Positions 1 through 8,424 of a DNA stretch of 25,680 bases are shown in pieces. The notes below the pieces were generated by a model. That model was not told the origin of the DNA. It was given only the letters and a program-made list of their open reading frames with translations, and ran no database searches. The position numbers and the translations under genes were made by a program. The DNA is from Flavobacterium psychrophilum (lineage in GTDB: Bacteria; Bacteroidota; Bacteroidia; Flavobacteriales; Flavobacteriaceae): NCBI GenBank assembly GCA_945878515.1, contig CAMCTL010000034.1, positions 1-25,680 on the forward strand, in the 5' to 3' direction. Numbering within the stretch: the stretch's first letter is position 1; the number at the start of each line of letters is the position of its first letter.

Positions 1-12
1 AAAGTTTATATG

Positions 13-20
13 TACTTTTG
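13..20 (+). promoter_or_regulatory. -7 element TAnnTTTG of the first gene
   Basis: TACTTTTG matches the Bacteroidota -7 consensus TAnnTTTG and lies 27 bases before the ATG at 48. The -33 partner would lie before the window begins, so only half of the promoter is visible. Confidence 0.55.
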
Positions 21-47
21 CAATCGCAAATTAAAATTTAAAATAAA

Positions 48-317
48 ATGGCAAACGTTAAGAATTTAAAAAAAGACATCAACTACGTTTTAGGAGATAT
101 TATTGAAGCTGTTTACTTGTTTGAAATTTCTACAACAGGAAAACCAACAGCTGAGTCTAATGCTTTAATCGATGAGGCAATAGCAGCTTTTGATACTTTA
201 ATTACAAAAGTAAATGCGAAAAACATTGAAAACAAAAAAGCCCATTTCAAACAAATTAATATTGAATTGGAACAAACTGCAAATCAATTGATTGCAAAAA
301 TCAACGAATTACAGTAA
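48..317 (+). CDS. small conserved hypothetical protein, 89 aa
   Basis: An 89-residue soluble, mostly helical protein with no signal peptide, membrane segment or recognisable catalytic motif. It is rich in Ala, Asn, Lys and Ile, and its pattern suggests two or three amphipathic helices. I do not recognise a named family. The ATG at 48 follows an A-rich leader and a TAnnTTTG element, so it is probably a real, independently transcribed gene. The TAA at 315-317 is followed at once by the promoter and then the tRNA-Thr gene on the same strand. Function unknown. Confidence 0.75.
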   Translation: MANVKNLKKDINYVLGDIIEAVYLFEISTTGKPTAESNALIDEAIAAFDTLITKVNAKNIENKKAHFKQINIELEQTANQLIAKINELQ

Positions 318-344
318 AAAAGTCAATAAAAAAGTTTAATTTTT

Positions 345-375
345 TTTGGAAAATTAAAATTCAGACTTATATTTG
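345..375 (+). promoter_or_regulatory. promoter of tRNA-Thr
   Basis: A TTTG at 345-348 and a TATATTTG at 368-375 are separated by 19 bases, matching the Bacteroidota sigma-A promoter layout. The -7 element ends 15 bases before the first base of the tRNA. Confidence 0.65.
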
Positions 376-390
376 CACCCGTAATGAGTC

Positions 391-464
391 GCCAGCGTAG
401 CTCAGTTGGCTAGAGCAGCTGATTTGTAATCAGCAGGTCGTGGGTTCGAGTCCCTCCGCCGGCT
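391..464 (+). tRNA. tRNA-Thr (anticodon TGT)
   Basis: A full cloverleaf can be drawn. The acceptor is GCCAGCG against CGCCGGC, the D arm contains AGCTCAGTTGG, the anticodon stem CTGAT/ATCAG carries loop TTTGTAA with anticodon TGT, and the T loop is TTCGAGT. No CCA is encoded after the discriminator T464. Two non-pairs are visible: A-C at the fourth acceptor pair (394 against 460) and T-T at the second T-stem pair. The gene stands alone, with its own promoter upstream and a terminator immediately downstream. Confidence 0.93.
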
Positions 465-470
465 CAATCA

Positions 471-503
471 AAAACCATCTAACTTTTGTTAGGTGGTTTT
501 TTG
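471..503 (+). terminator. intrinsic terminator after tRNA-Thr
   Basis: Stem AAAACCATCTAAC / GTTAGGTGGTTTT (13 pairs with one G-T wobble) with loop TTTT, followed by a T run. It starts seven bases after the tRNA 3' end. Confidence 0.85.
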
Positions 504-671
504 TTATTATTGTTGTATAAAATGAAATTTCCATTTTAGAGAAGGAGCCATTGATAGTACTTTTTCAATTTAATCTACCGAACAACACTGTTTTTTGTAA
601 AACTATTAAAAATCAGAAATATATTAATTTATCAACACTATCACGTTTTCGTTGTAATAGTATAAACTAAA

Positions 672-704
672 TTTGTTAAATCAATACTCAATTATCTAAC
701 TTTG
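672..704 (+). promoter_or_regulatory. promoter of the alpha-amylase gene
   Basis: TTTG at 672-675 and TAACTTTG at 697-704, spacer 21 bases, fit the flavobacterial consensus. The ATG at 761 lies 56 bases downstream, leaving a 5' leader of about 50 bases. No operator or clear hairpin is seen in the leader. Confidence 0.6.
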
Positions 705-760
705 ACAATCCAATTTGAATTGTTTCTTCACAACCAATTATTTACCTATCTCAATACATT

Positions 761-2866
761 ATGAAAATGAAATTATTTTTTAAAAATTTACTCTTTTTAG
801 CGGTATTCATGTTTACTGCGCTATCATCAAACGTTAAGGCACAGTCTGCTGCCAACGTTAATGATATTATGATGCAAGCTTTTGGTTGGGATGTCCATAA
901 CCAAGCATCAGTAATTGCCGAAGGTGGTTTGTACAACTATCTCAATAATCGAGCAGGAGGTTATGCTAAAGCAGGATTCAATGTGCTTTGGCTTCCACCA
1001 CCAAGCAAGTCGCTTGGAGGTACAGGATATATTCCAACTGAATTATTCAATTTTAGTGTAACCTCTTTTGGAACCGAAGCTCAACTTAAATCCTTATTAA
1101 CAACTTTAAACACGAGCTCACCCAAAATTCATCCTATGGCTGATATTGTGGTAAATCATAGAGGAGGATCGACCAATTGGACGGATTTTACTAATCCGAC
1201 ATGGGACTGTAAATCTATAACAAGTAATGATGAAGCAAATTTCGTTACAATTACTGGTGTAAAACCATGTGGCACCCCTGATACAGGAGACGATTTTAAT
1301 GGAGCCAGAGATTTAGATCACAATGATCCACAGGTTAAGAATGGAGTAAAAGAATATCTAACAAGATTAAAAGACTTGGGTTTTGATAGTTGGAGATGGG
1401 ATGTAGCTAAAGGATTTTCGGCAAGCTTTTTTGGAGAATATATTACTGCTTCATCACCATATTCTTCTGTTGGAGAGTATTGGGATGGAAATGTAAACAC
1501 ACTAAAATCTTGGATTAATGGAACTGGCGGAAAATCAGCGGTTTTTGATTTTGCAATGTATTATAGTGCATTACAGCCTGCATTCAATAACGGAAATTTT
1601 AGTACTCTTTCTGGAAATCCAGGGTTAGCAGGTCAATTTGGATTTGCAGATAAAGCAGTAACTTTTGTTGATAACCATGATACTTTTGTTTTGTCCGGGA
1701 GTTTTGTTACTACTACTAATATAATGAAAGCGTACGCTTATATTCTTACTCACCCGGGAATTCCATGTGTTTTCTTCCCACATTATTACGGAGGAACATT
1801 TACAAAGGATGGTAAAAGTGTCACCTACACTTCAAATGAAGTAGCTATCAATAAATTAATGGCAATAAGAAAAGCTAATAGTATTAACGCTTATAGCTCG
1901 GTTTTGGTTTCAAATTCAAGCACTTTCTACTCTGCAATTATTGACAATAAAGTGGCAGTTAAAATTGGTCCAGGAACATGGAATCCTGGGGATGGTTGGA
2001 TATTAAATACTTCTGGAACTGACTATGCAGTTTGGTCTAAATCAGCTATTAATTTTGCTCCAACAGTTTCCATTACACCAGTAGGAGGTTCTTTTGTTTC
2101 AGGTTCTCCTCAATTAGTGACAATTACCGCTGCAGATGATAAAGCAGGTTCTACAATCTATTACACAACAGATGGTTCAACGCCAACTTCAACATCTACG
2201 GTATACACAGCTCCTGTAAGTGTTTCTAGTACTACAACTGTAAAAGCTATAGCCATAGATTCTGAGGGTCTGTCATCAGGTGTGGCCTCTCAAATCTATA
2301 CTTTTTTAACTGTTGGAAATATAACTGTAAAATTTAAGCCACCTACAACTTGGCTAGTTCCAATTAAAATTTACCATTGGAACGCTTTACCTTTAGCTAA
2401 TTTACCGAATACGACATGGCCAGGCAATAATATGACAGGTCCTGACGATAGTGGATATTATTCTTATACTTTTAATAATATTGCTAGTATAAATATTATT
2501 TTCACAAGAGGTACAGGTTCTCCACAAACAGCAGATATAGTTGGAGTAACACAAAATACATGCTATAATATGTCAAGTGGGACATTGGTGGTTGAAGAAT
2601 GTTCGACTTTAGGATTGGATCAAATTGACTCTAAATCAAATCAATTAAAACTTTACCCTAATCCTGTTTCTAGCGTGTTTAAAATTAACAAAGAAGTTGC
2701 AGAATTGTATATTTATGACGTAGCGGGTAAAATAGTAAAACAATTTGAGGGTTCATTTAAGAAAGATTCAAATTTTGATATTAGCAATTTAGAAAACGGA
2801 ATGTATCTTGTAAAAGCAATATCAGCTGATAGAATAGAATCGCAATTGAAATTTATTAAAGAATAA
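761..2866 (+). CDS. secreted GH13 alpha-amylase with starch-binding module and T9SS sorting domain
   Basis: Predicted to hydrolyse internal alpha-1,4 bonds of starch outside the cell. The signal peptide is about residues 1-27 (cut after KAQ). The GH13 catalytic domain spans about 30-430 and all four conserved regions are visible: DIVVNHRG (128-135), WRWD with nucleophile Asp214, GEYW with acid/base Glu239, and FVDNHD with Asp307. About 435-515 resembles a chitobiase/hexosaminidase C-terminal (CHB_HEX_C-like) domain with a YYTTDGSTPT motif. About 520-612 resembles a CBM26-type starch-binding module (W.....I..W, then NTTWPG.NM). Residues 629-701 (LYPNPV... to the end) form a type A T9SS C-terminal sorting domain, so the enzyme is likely exported to the periplasm by Sec and then through T9SS. 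It is a single-gene unit with its own promoter and terminator. No susC/susD genes adjoin it. Confidence 0.93.
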   Translation: MKMKLFFKNLLFLAVFMFTALSSNVKAQSAANVNDIMMQAFGWDVHNQASVIAEGGLYNYLNNRAGGYAKAGFNVLWLPPPSKSLGGTGYIPTELFNFSVTSFGTEAQLKSLLTTLNTSSPKIHPMADIVVNHRGGSTNWTDFTNPTWDCKSITSNDEANFVTITGVKPCGTPDTGDDFNGARDLDHNDPQVKNGVKEYLTRLKDLGFDSWRWDVAKGFSASFFGEYITASSPYSSVGEYWDGNVNTLKSWINGTGGKSAVFDFAMYYSALQPAFNNGNFSTLSGNPGLAGQFGFADKAVTFVDNHDTFVLSGSFVTTTNIMKAYAYILTHPGIPCVFFPHYYGGTFTKDGKSVTYTSNEVAINKLMAIRKANSINAYSSVLVSNSSTFYSAIIDNKVAVKIGPGTWNPGDGWILNTSGTDYAVWSKSAINFAPTVSITPVGGSFVSGSPQLVTITAADDKAGSTIYYTTDGSTPTSTSTVYTAPVSVSSTTTVKAIAIDSEGLSSGVASQIYTFLTVGNITVKFKPPTTWLVPIKIYHWNALPLANLPNTTWPGNNMTGPDDSGYYSYTFNNIASINIIFTRGTGSPQTADIVGVTQNTCYNMSSGTLVVEECSTLGLDQIDSKSNQLKLYPNPVSSVFKINKEVAELYIYDVAGKIVKQFEGSFKKDSNFDISNLENGMYLVKAISADRIESQLKFIKE

Positions 2867-2911
2867 AATCATATTTATAGAGAAATAGTATTTCTTTTTA
2901 AAATTTATAAC

Positions 2912-2948
2912 AAACCCATCTTGATTATTTAATATCAAGATGGGTTTT
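2912..2948 (+). terminator. intrinsic terminator of the amylase gene
   Basis: Inverted repeat AAACCCATCTTGAT / ATCAAGATGGGTTT (14 perfect pairs) with an 8-base loop, followed by T residues, 45 bases after the amylase stop codon. Confidence 0.85.
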
Positions 2949-2984
2949 TACAATATAAAGGAAATAGGTTAAATTGTTTGATTT

Positions 2985-3023
2985 CAAAAAAAAGACCAAT
3001 CTATTTCTAGATTGTTCTTTTTT
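2985..3023 (-). terminator. terminator of the M61 peptidase gene, possibly bidirectional
   Basis: Stem AAGACCAATCTA / TAGATTGTTCTT with one mismatch and loop TTTC. A runs on the left and T runs on the right give a T tract on either strand. It lies between the convergent amylase and M61 peptidase genes. Confidence 0.75.
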
Positions 3024-3038
3024 AAATCGATACGTTTT

Positions 3039-4898
3039 TTATCCTTTTAACCAAGAATCTTTCAAAATTGATTTTGAGCTATCGTTTGCTTCAAAACTCT
3101 CTTTTTCTTCATAAGGCAGTTTCACTTTTCCTGTTATGATTTGCTCTTTTCCATCACGCTTAATTTTAACCACAATTGAATCATTTTCTTTCCATTTTTC
3201 ACTTTCTGAAATCATGTCGTAAATGTTTGTCAAATCATATTTTTTATCATTGATTGAAACCAAAATGTCATTTCCTTTTAGTCCAAGATTGGTGTAAAAA
3301 TCGTTTAATTCTATATTTGGCAGAATATTAATTTCTTTGGTTGCCTGATTTACTGTGATGTAAGGAACCTGGCCTTTTAAGAAAACATTTGACGGTTCTT
3401 TTTTAGAAATTTTTGATACGCCCACTTTTGATAAATAGTTTTCGTAAGGAATTGGTGTTGGTCCAGAAACATAAGTTTTCAAGAATTCACCCACTTCAGG
3501 ATAGGTTAGTTGCGTGATTTTTGCAAAAAGTTCTTCATCATTAAACGCTTTTGAAACACCATATTCAGCGGATAACTTATGCATTAAGTCTAGAATACCT
3601 CTTTTTCCTTCACTTTTTTCTCTAATAATAATATCCAAACACATTCCTATCAAAGCGCCTTTTTCATAGACATTTAAATATTGAGCTTTGTAAGGTTCTA
3701 CTAAAACATTTTTGCTCATTGTTGTAAATGGCATTGTATCATCAAGCTTTTTAGCATTTCCAATTTTTTCTGCCATTCTCGTATAAAATTCGGCTTCATC
3801 AATTAAACCTTGATTAATTTGAAAAAGATTGGCAAAATATTCTGTAACTCCTTCGTACATCCATAAATGTTCTGACATTTTTGGCGCATTGTAATCAAAA
3901 TTTTGAATTTCTTGCGAATGAATTGTCAATGGTGTTAAGATGTGAAAAAACTCGTGCGAAACTACATCTTTCATATATTTTCCCAATTCATCTTGCGGAA
4001 TCATTTCAGGAAAAACAACCGTTGTCGCTGTTGGATGTTCCAAAGCACCAAAACCTTTTGCATCGTTTTGCATTGTGGACAAGTACAACAAAACAGTATA
4101 TTTTTTGGTTGAATTTACCGCATCCAAGAATTTTTTTTGCGCCGTCATCATTGTTTTCATCTCTGGTGTAATACTTTCGGCAGTAAATTTTCCAGTAGGA
4201 GAATATACGGCGATTTGGATTTCCATATCATCCACTTTAAAAGAAGTATAATCTGGTTTTGAATACATGATAGGGTTTTCGACTAATTCCGCATAACGTG
4301 AAGTTACAAACAAATCATTTGTAGTTGCAGCATCTAAATCGGTCATAGAAGTTGCACCCCAAAAATCCGGTGTATGCGAAACGCTCAGTTTGTAAGGAAC
4401 AGCCATATAATTTGAAAAATAACCAACAAAGCAATGTGTATTAATCATTACGTTTTTGCCAGCATCAATGTTTGAACCTGCTGGAGAAAAAGTTTCTCCG
4501 CTTCCAAATCCTTTTCCAGTTTCTGTGTCAAAAGTGTCGTTTACCAAATAAGTAATTTTATCCAACTTTTTTGCATCAGCAATTGACCAAGAATTTGTGT
4601 CTAATTTTTTTACAGTTAACAAAGTACCCTTTTTATCAAATGCTTTTAAATCTTCGATATGTTTTCCGTAGTCGTCTTCAGAATACGTGCCTGGAACTGT
4701 TTTTGGAATGTGATAAGTAACTTCGTTAGTTTTGATTTTTGGTGTTTTTATGGTTACTAGAACCTTGTCATCTTTAATTTCGTTTAGATTGATGTTAACC
4801 TGAATTTCTTCTTTTTTAGATACTGATGTTACAGAATTAGCCGTTTTACAGCTCCATAAAACAGTTACAAATGCTATTGCTAATAGTATTTTTTTCAT
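3039..4898 (-). CDS. M61-family metallopeptidase lipoprotein with C-terminal PDZ domain
   Basis: A zinc-dependent peptidase of the glycyl aminopeptidase (M61) family. The N-terminus is a lipoprotein signal with lipobox LWSC, lipidated at Cys17, so it should be anchored in the cell envelope. An M61 N-terminal beta domain occupies roughly 30-240. The zinc-site motif HEFFH is at 315-319, and a downstream W..EG motif supplies Glu349 as the likely third ligand. The preceding GALEHP (284-289) is also typical of the family. A PDZ domain at about 505-590 ends the protein, as in most M61 members. At 619 aa the length is normal. It is a single gene with its own terminator. The substrate cannot be told from sequence. 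Confidence 0.9.
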   Translation of the reverse strand: MKKILLAIAFVTVLWSCKTANSVTSVSKKEEIQVNINLNEIKDDKVLVTIKTPKIKTNEVTYHIPKTVPGTYSEDDYGKHIEDLKAFDKKGTLLTVKKLDTNSWSIADAKKLDKITYLVNDTFDTETGKGFGSGETFSPAGSNIDAGKNVMINTHCFVGYFSNYMAVPYKLSVSHTPDFWGATSMTDLDAATTNDLFVTSRYAELVENPIMYSKPDYTSFKVDDMEIQIAVYSPTGKFTAESITPEMKTMMTAQKKFLDAVNSTKKYTVLLYLSTMQNDAKGFGALEHPTATTVVFPEMIPQDELGKYMKDVVSHEFFHILTPLTIHSQEIQNFDYNAPKMSEHLWMYEGVTEYFANLFQINQGLIDEAEFYTRMAEKIGNAKKLDDTMPFTTMSKNVLVEPYKAQYLNVYEKGALIGMCLDIIIREKSEGKRGILDLMHKLSAEYGVSKAFNDEELFAKITQLTYPEVGEFLKTYVSGPTPIPYENYLSKVGVSKISKKEPSNVFLKGQVPYITVNQATKEINILPNIELNDFYTNLGLKGNDILVSINDKKYDLTNIYDMISESEKWKENDSIVVKIKRDGKEQIITGKVKLPYEEKESFEANDSSKSILKDSWLKG

Positions 4899-4987
4899 AA
4901 TTTAGTTTTTTTTAAATTTATAATATGACTGTGGAAAAGCGTTAATGTTACAGAATTGTAAAGGTTTTTGCGGTAAATTTTGCCAAT

Positions 4988-5019
4988 AAAAAAACTCCCA
5001 AAAAAATAGGAGTTTTTAT
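4988..5019 (-). terminator. terminator of the DUF2805 gene
   Basis: AAAAACTCC / GGAGTTTTT hairpin (nine pairs, 10-base loop) directly after the minus-strand stop codon at 5021. The T tract on the minus strand comes from the A run at 4988-4994. Confidence 0.8.
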
Positions 5020-5020
5020 T

Positions 5021-5299
5021 TTAATCAAGTTTGTTTTTTATATAATATTTTCCATCCAAATCTTCGTCAAAGTCATCAATTTTAGCAGGCTTTGGTTTTG
5101 GTTTACTCGCTAAAGCTTTCTTTTTCCACATTTCAAATTTCTCTGTGGGCATCTTTTTTTTTATAATTTCGAGAACCTCTTTTTCTGATAATCCAAATTC
5201 TTTTTTGATAATTTCAAAAGGATTTCTTTCTTCAAGGGCGAATGCAACAAGTTTTTCTGTTTGTTCCCAATTTAATTCTGTGCGATTACTCTTCTTCAT
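5021..5299 (-). CDS. DUF2805 (TIGR03643-type) small protein
   Basis: A 92-residue, highly charged protein whose core (about residues 8-65) fits the DUF2805/TIGR03643 family: a W..TEKLV start, an ERNPFEIIKKEFGL segment, and a KFEMWKKK segment. The spacing resembles a helix-turn-helix. The C-terminal third is a Lys/Pro linker followed by an acidic patch (DDFDEDLDG). No membrane segment is seen. The molecular role of the family is not known to me. It is transcribed alone with a terminator touching its stop codon. The ATG at 5299 is the natural start. Confidence 0.75.
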   Translation of the reverse strand: MKKSNRTELNWEQTEKLVAFALEERNPFEIIKKEFGLSEKEVLEIIKKKMPTEKFEMWKKKALASKPKPKPAKIDDFDEDLDGKYYIKNKLD

Positions 5300-5630
5300 T
5301 CGATGAAAATTAATTCAAGTTTTTTGTAATGGTTAGCTTTAAATGTTTTGGTTTTAAATAATTATCCAATATTAGTAAAAAAAATAATTACTTTTTAAGT
5401 AAAGCCAAATTATTTTTTTGTTTTTACCTATTTTCTTATGATTGTTATCCATTGAATAGCTTTATTGAGCTATTAGCTCCACCTTTTATTCAGTTGTAGT
5501 CCAAGTATATTTGTGTTGACGAAATGATTTTTTTCCTTTTTGATATTTATATTAGACAACTCAGAATGTAAAAATGATGTCTATTCAGCAACATGAAATG
5601 TAGTCATTTCGAATCCATTGAGTACGTTAT
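5300..5630. other. 331-base AT-rich intergenic region with no gene seen
   Basis: This stretch separates two minus-strand genes. I see no open frame of note, no RNA gene and no strong hairpin with a T tract. It presumably holds the promoter of the DUF2805 gene and the 3' end of the kinase transcript, but no exact TAnnTTTG on the minus strand stood out. Confidence 0.6.
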
Positions 5631-7742
5631 TTAATTTTTGTTTTTTCGAAAAACCGAATCAATTAGTTCGTAAATTTTAATTTTATCCAGTGGTTTAGAA
5701 ATATAGCCTGAAAATCCTAATTTAAGTATTCGTTCATAATCGTCATTCGAAGTATAAGCTGTTTGTGCAATAACTGGAATGTTTGGATTAAAAGAACGTA
5801 TTATTTTGAAGGCTTCAAACCCATTCATTACTGGCATTTTAATATCCATAAATACCAAATCAATATCTAAATTATCTTTACAGATATCTACAGCTTGTTG
5901 GCCGTTTGCGGCTCGCAAAACTTTATAATTTTTTAATTCCAAAATTTTCTTTATCAATAAATAGTTGATGTTATCATCTTCGGCGATTAAAATGGTTTCA
6001 TTATTTTGTTTGCCTACATCGGTTAATTCTTTGATTTGCTTTTGTTCCTGAATCGATTCATCATATTTTAATGGAATTGTAAAAGTAAAAATAGACCCCA
6101 CATTTATTTGTGAACTCACCGTAATTGTTCCTCCCAACATTTCAGCATAGGCTTTAGAAATGGCTAAACCAAGTCCTAGACCACTCAATGCTATCGAAAA
6201 TTCATTTTCTATTCTCCTGAATCTATCAAATATTACTTTTAAATTTTCTTCGTCAATTCCTATTCCAGTATCTTTTACAGTAAAAACGATAATTTTCTCT
6301 TCAGGATTTATTTGATAATCAAAAACAATTTTCCCTTTTTCTGTATATTTTATGGCATTGGAAATTAAATTGACAATTATTTGCTTCAGTTTAATCTCAT
6401 CGGTTAGAATCTTTTTTTGGATGCTGTTCTTATTTTCAATGAAAAATAATTCAAGTTCTTTATCAACAGGAATGGTCACTTTGATGGTTTCATACAATTC
6501 TTTTATGCAAGACTCTAAATTTATTTCTTTAACATTAGGATTAATTTGCTTAGCATCAATCTTAGACATTTCGATTAAATCTTCGATAATTGATACTAGA
6601 TTAGTGCCACAATTTTTTATTATTTTCAAATATTCACTTCTATCATCATCGGTCAAATCCTCATTATTCAACAAATCACTGAAACCTACGATAGCATTCA
6701 TTGGGGTACGAATCTCATGCGATAAATTGGCCAAAAAAGAAGATTTAAGTTTGTCACTTTCCTCAGCTTTCTCTTTAGAAACCTCTAACTGCTTTCTTTG
6801 ATCGTTATTTTCTTCAAATAAATTACCGATATATCCAAACTCGCCAGGCTCCTTCTTTAAAACAGCTATTGAAGTTTCATTCCCAGTTTCTAGAACATTT
6901 GTAATAATTTTTAAAGGTTTGTACATCCATTTCCTAGAGAAATACAAATAGATTAATACATTAATTATTGAAACTAAAATCAATATATATAGAATTTCTT
7001 TCGTGTTCTTAAAATGCAAATTGAAAGGCCGCTGAAAGCTTAAAATGGCTACATCTTCATTCTTATAATCTTTAAGTTTTATATCAGCTTTCAGGACATC
7101 ATTTTCAAAAATTGCAGAAGAATTTAGATTATATAATCTTACTTCAGAGCCACTAAAATTATTCAACGTTTTAAAATAATTTTTATCTAAAAGCCTTGCC
7201 ATCAAAAAGTAACCCGAGGGTTTGTACTTGTTTTTTTTGGGATCATCTGACGGATGGATTGTTGCTCCAAAAACTTCAATGACTCCCTCTGGAATTTTTA
7301 AATAAAAACGAGTCAATTTCGACTTATACAACTGTTTTAATGCCGCTTTTGGAATAAAGTCGATGGTTTTGATTTTATCATTAGCCGTTTTTGCAATAAA
7401 CTGATTTTTTATATCGTAAACAGCAAGATAATCTACTTCATAAGTATCAAACTCTGTAGCAATGTACAAATCATACCAACTTTTATCTTTGGTTTTTGTG
7501 AATGTTTGAAATTCCGACCAAAAAGTGACGTCAACAATGGTAGCAATATATGATTTTGAATTGAGCTGCAGTATAGAAGATACTTCTTTATAATAATGTT
7601 GTTGACTAGTTTCGTGTAGTTTATTTTCTTGTTTAGTGGTGTACATATAAAGCGCCACATACAAGAAAAAAATAAAAACACTAATACCAATAATCAATAT
7701 TAGTAACTTGTAGTAGGTATTGAGTTCTCGAAATTTTTTCAT
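5631..7742 (-). CDS. membrane-bound hybrid sensor histidine kinase with receiver domain
   Basis: A two-component sensor. TM1 is at about 12-34, a periplasmic sensor region at about 35-247 resembles CHASE4 (with a DVTFWSEF stretch at 71-78), and TM2 is at about 248-268. A coiled linker (300-335) leads to HisKA with SHEIRTP, phospho-acceptor His342. The ATPase domain has an N box around NLISNAIKYT (458-467), DTGIG at 491-495 and GLGLGLA at 521-527. A receiver domain (582-700) has acidic residues EDD at 588-590, phospho-acceptor Asp633 in FMDIKMP, and Lys683. No DNA-binding output domain or partner gene lies next to it, so phosphate probably passes to an unlinked regulator or phosphotransfer protein. 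The ligand is unknown. The ATG at 7742 precedes a short charged N-terminus and TM1, which supports this start. Confidence 0.93.
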   Translation of the reverse strand: MKKFRELNTYYKLLILIIGISVFIFFLYVALYMYTTKQENKLHETSQQHYYKEVSSILQLNSKSYIATIVDVTFWSEFQTFTKTKDKSWYDLYIATEFDTYEVDYLAVYDIKNQFIAKTANDKIKTIDFIPKAALKQLYKSKLTRFYLKIPEGVIEVFGATIHPSDDPKKNKYKPSGYFLMARLLDKNYFKTLNNFSGSEVRLYNLNSSAIFENDVLKADIKLKDYKNEDVAILSFQRPFNLHFKNTKEILYILILVSIINVLIYLYFSRKWMYKPLKIITNVLETGNETSIAVLKKEPGEFGYIGNLFEENNDQRKQLEVSKEKAEESDKLKSSFLANLSHEIRTPMNAIVGFSDLLNNEDLTDDDRSEYLKIIKNCGTNLVSIIEDLIEMSKIDAKQINPNVKEINLESCIKELYETIKVTIPVDKELELFFIENKNSIQKKILTDEIKLKQIIVNLISNAIKYTEKGKIVFDYQINPEEKIIVFTVKDTGIGIDEENLKVIFDRFRRIENEFSIALSGLGLGLAISKAYAEMLGGTITVSSQINVGSIFTFTIPLKYDESIQEQKQIKELTDVGKQNNETILIAEDDNINYLLIKKILELKNYKVLRAANGQQAVDICKDNLDIDLVFMDIKMPVMNGFEAFKIIRSFNPNIPVIAQTAYTSNDDYERILKLGFSGYISKPLDKIKIYELIDSVFRKNKN

Positions 7743-7991
7743 AGCCTTGAGCGAAATTCACAAAAAAATAAATATTGGTCGTAAAGATAAATTAATTTAA
7801 TAAAGGCTCGGATATATAAAACAGTTCTTGTGTGCATCGCGAGGATTTATTTTGTCTGTTTGCTAGCGCTGGTGGTCAATCCGTCCCATCTAATTCAACA
7901 TTAGAACAAAACTAATACAATTACATCCATTTCATAATCTAATACTAAATGATTTCTTGGCTAAATTAAATATTAAACCCGATTGCTCTGT

Positions 7992-8050
7992 GTAGATTTG
8001 CGCTGCAGTAGAGCTCCAGAGAACATTGGCAAACGAACGCCATTGGGGGA
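7992..8050 (+). repeat. decayed copy of the REP-like element (right half)
   Basis: It starts with GTAG and later reads CCAGAGAACATTGGCAAACG, then AACGCCATTGGGGG, in the same order as the right half of the copies at 8306 and 10308 (CCAGAG...GGAYAAACGAGCGCCAGTGGG). The central CTCGNN/NNCGAG hairpin is lost, so this copy appears degenerate. Confidence 0.5.
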
Positions 8051-8094
8051 GTATTATCTTTATTTTGTGCCTAATTTTCTAAAAAATATTTTTT

Positions 8095-8223
8095 GACCAC
8101 AAAGTTGTGGTCGTTTTTTTTAAAAATAAAATTTGACCACAAGTTTGTGGTCAAATTTTAAAAAATTATTTTTTAGGCACAAAGTTGTGACAAAATTTTA
8201 ATAATAATTTTTTTGTCACAACT
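8095..8223. repeat. cluster of related hairpins built on a CACAA/TTGTG core
   Basis: Three consecutive palindromes are visible. GACCACAA-AG-TTGTGGTC is at 8095-8112. A 15-pair stem, AAAATTTGACCACAA / TTGTGGTCAAATTTT, is at 8128-8159. AGTTGTGACAAAA / TTTTGTCACAACT (13 pairs, 15-base loop) is at 8183-8223, and its left arm can also form a small CACAA-AG-TTGTG hairpin at 8178-8189. T or A runs separate the units. It lies downstream of the minus-strand gene ending at 8425. Confidence 0.75.
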
Positions 8224-8305
8224 CCTGACATTGATAGATACAATAGTTAGTATGGTTTACTAATCAAGTACCACACGAAAGGATTCGTGTGCGGAGCGGG
8301 GTGAA

Positions 8306-8400
8306 CCACGTTGCAAACGCTACGATTTGTTTTCTAATGTAAGTAGGTACTCGATGCAATCGAGCACCAGAGTCGTGGATAAACGAGCGCCAGTGGGGGG
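8306..8400 (+). repeat. REP-like element copy A (two hairpins, GTAG head)
   Basis: A 95-bp element. A left hairpin CGTT-GCA-AACG is followed by CTACGATTTGTTTTC, then GTAG (8343-8346) and a main hairpin: GGT, unpaired A, CTCGAT, loop GCA, ATCGAG, unpaired C, ACC (8346-8368). It ends with AAACGAGCGCCAGTGGG. Copy C at 10308 is the same along its length, except that its main stem is CTCGTC/GACGAG. Confidence 0.8.
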
Positions 8401-8424
8401 CATTTTGTTGTTTTGTCTCCACTT

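Larger units (their letters stand above)
7743..8424. other. 682-base gene-free, repeat-rich intergenic region
   Basis: No convincing coding frame. It holds a decayed REP-like half-copy (about 7992-8050), a cluster of AT-flanked hairpins (8095-8223), a separate CACACGAA/TTCGTGTG hairpin with a 4-base loop (8273-8292) and a full REP-like copy (8306-8400). The segment around 7838-7875 also weakly resembles the REP-like element. Confidence 0.7.

Noticed and set aside
391..464. tRNA-Thr as attachment site of an integrated element
   Set aside because: No integrase lies near it and I saw no repeat of its 3' end elsewhere in the window.
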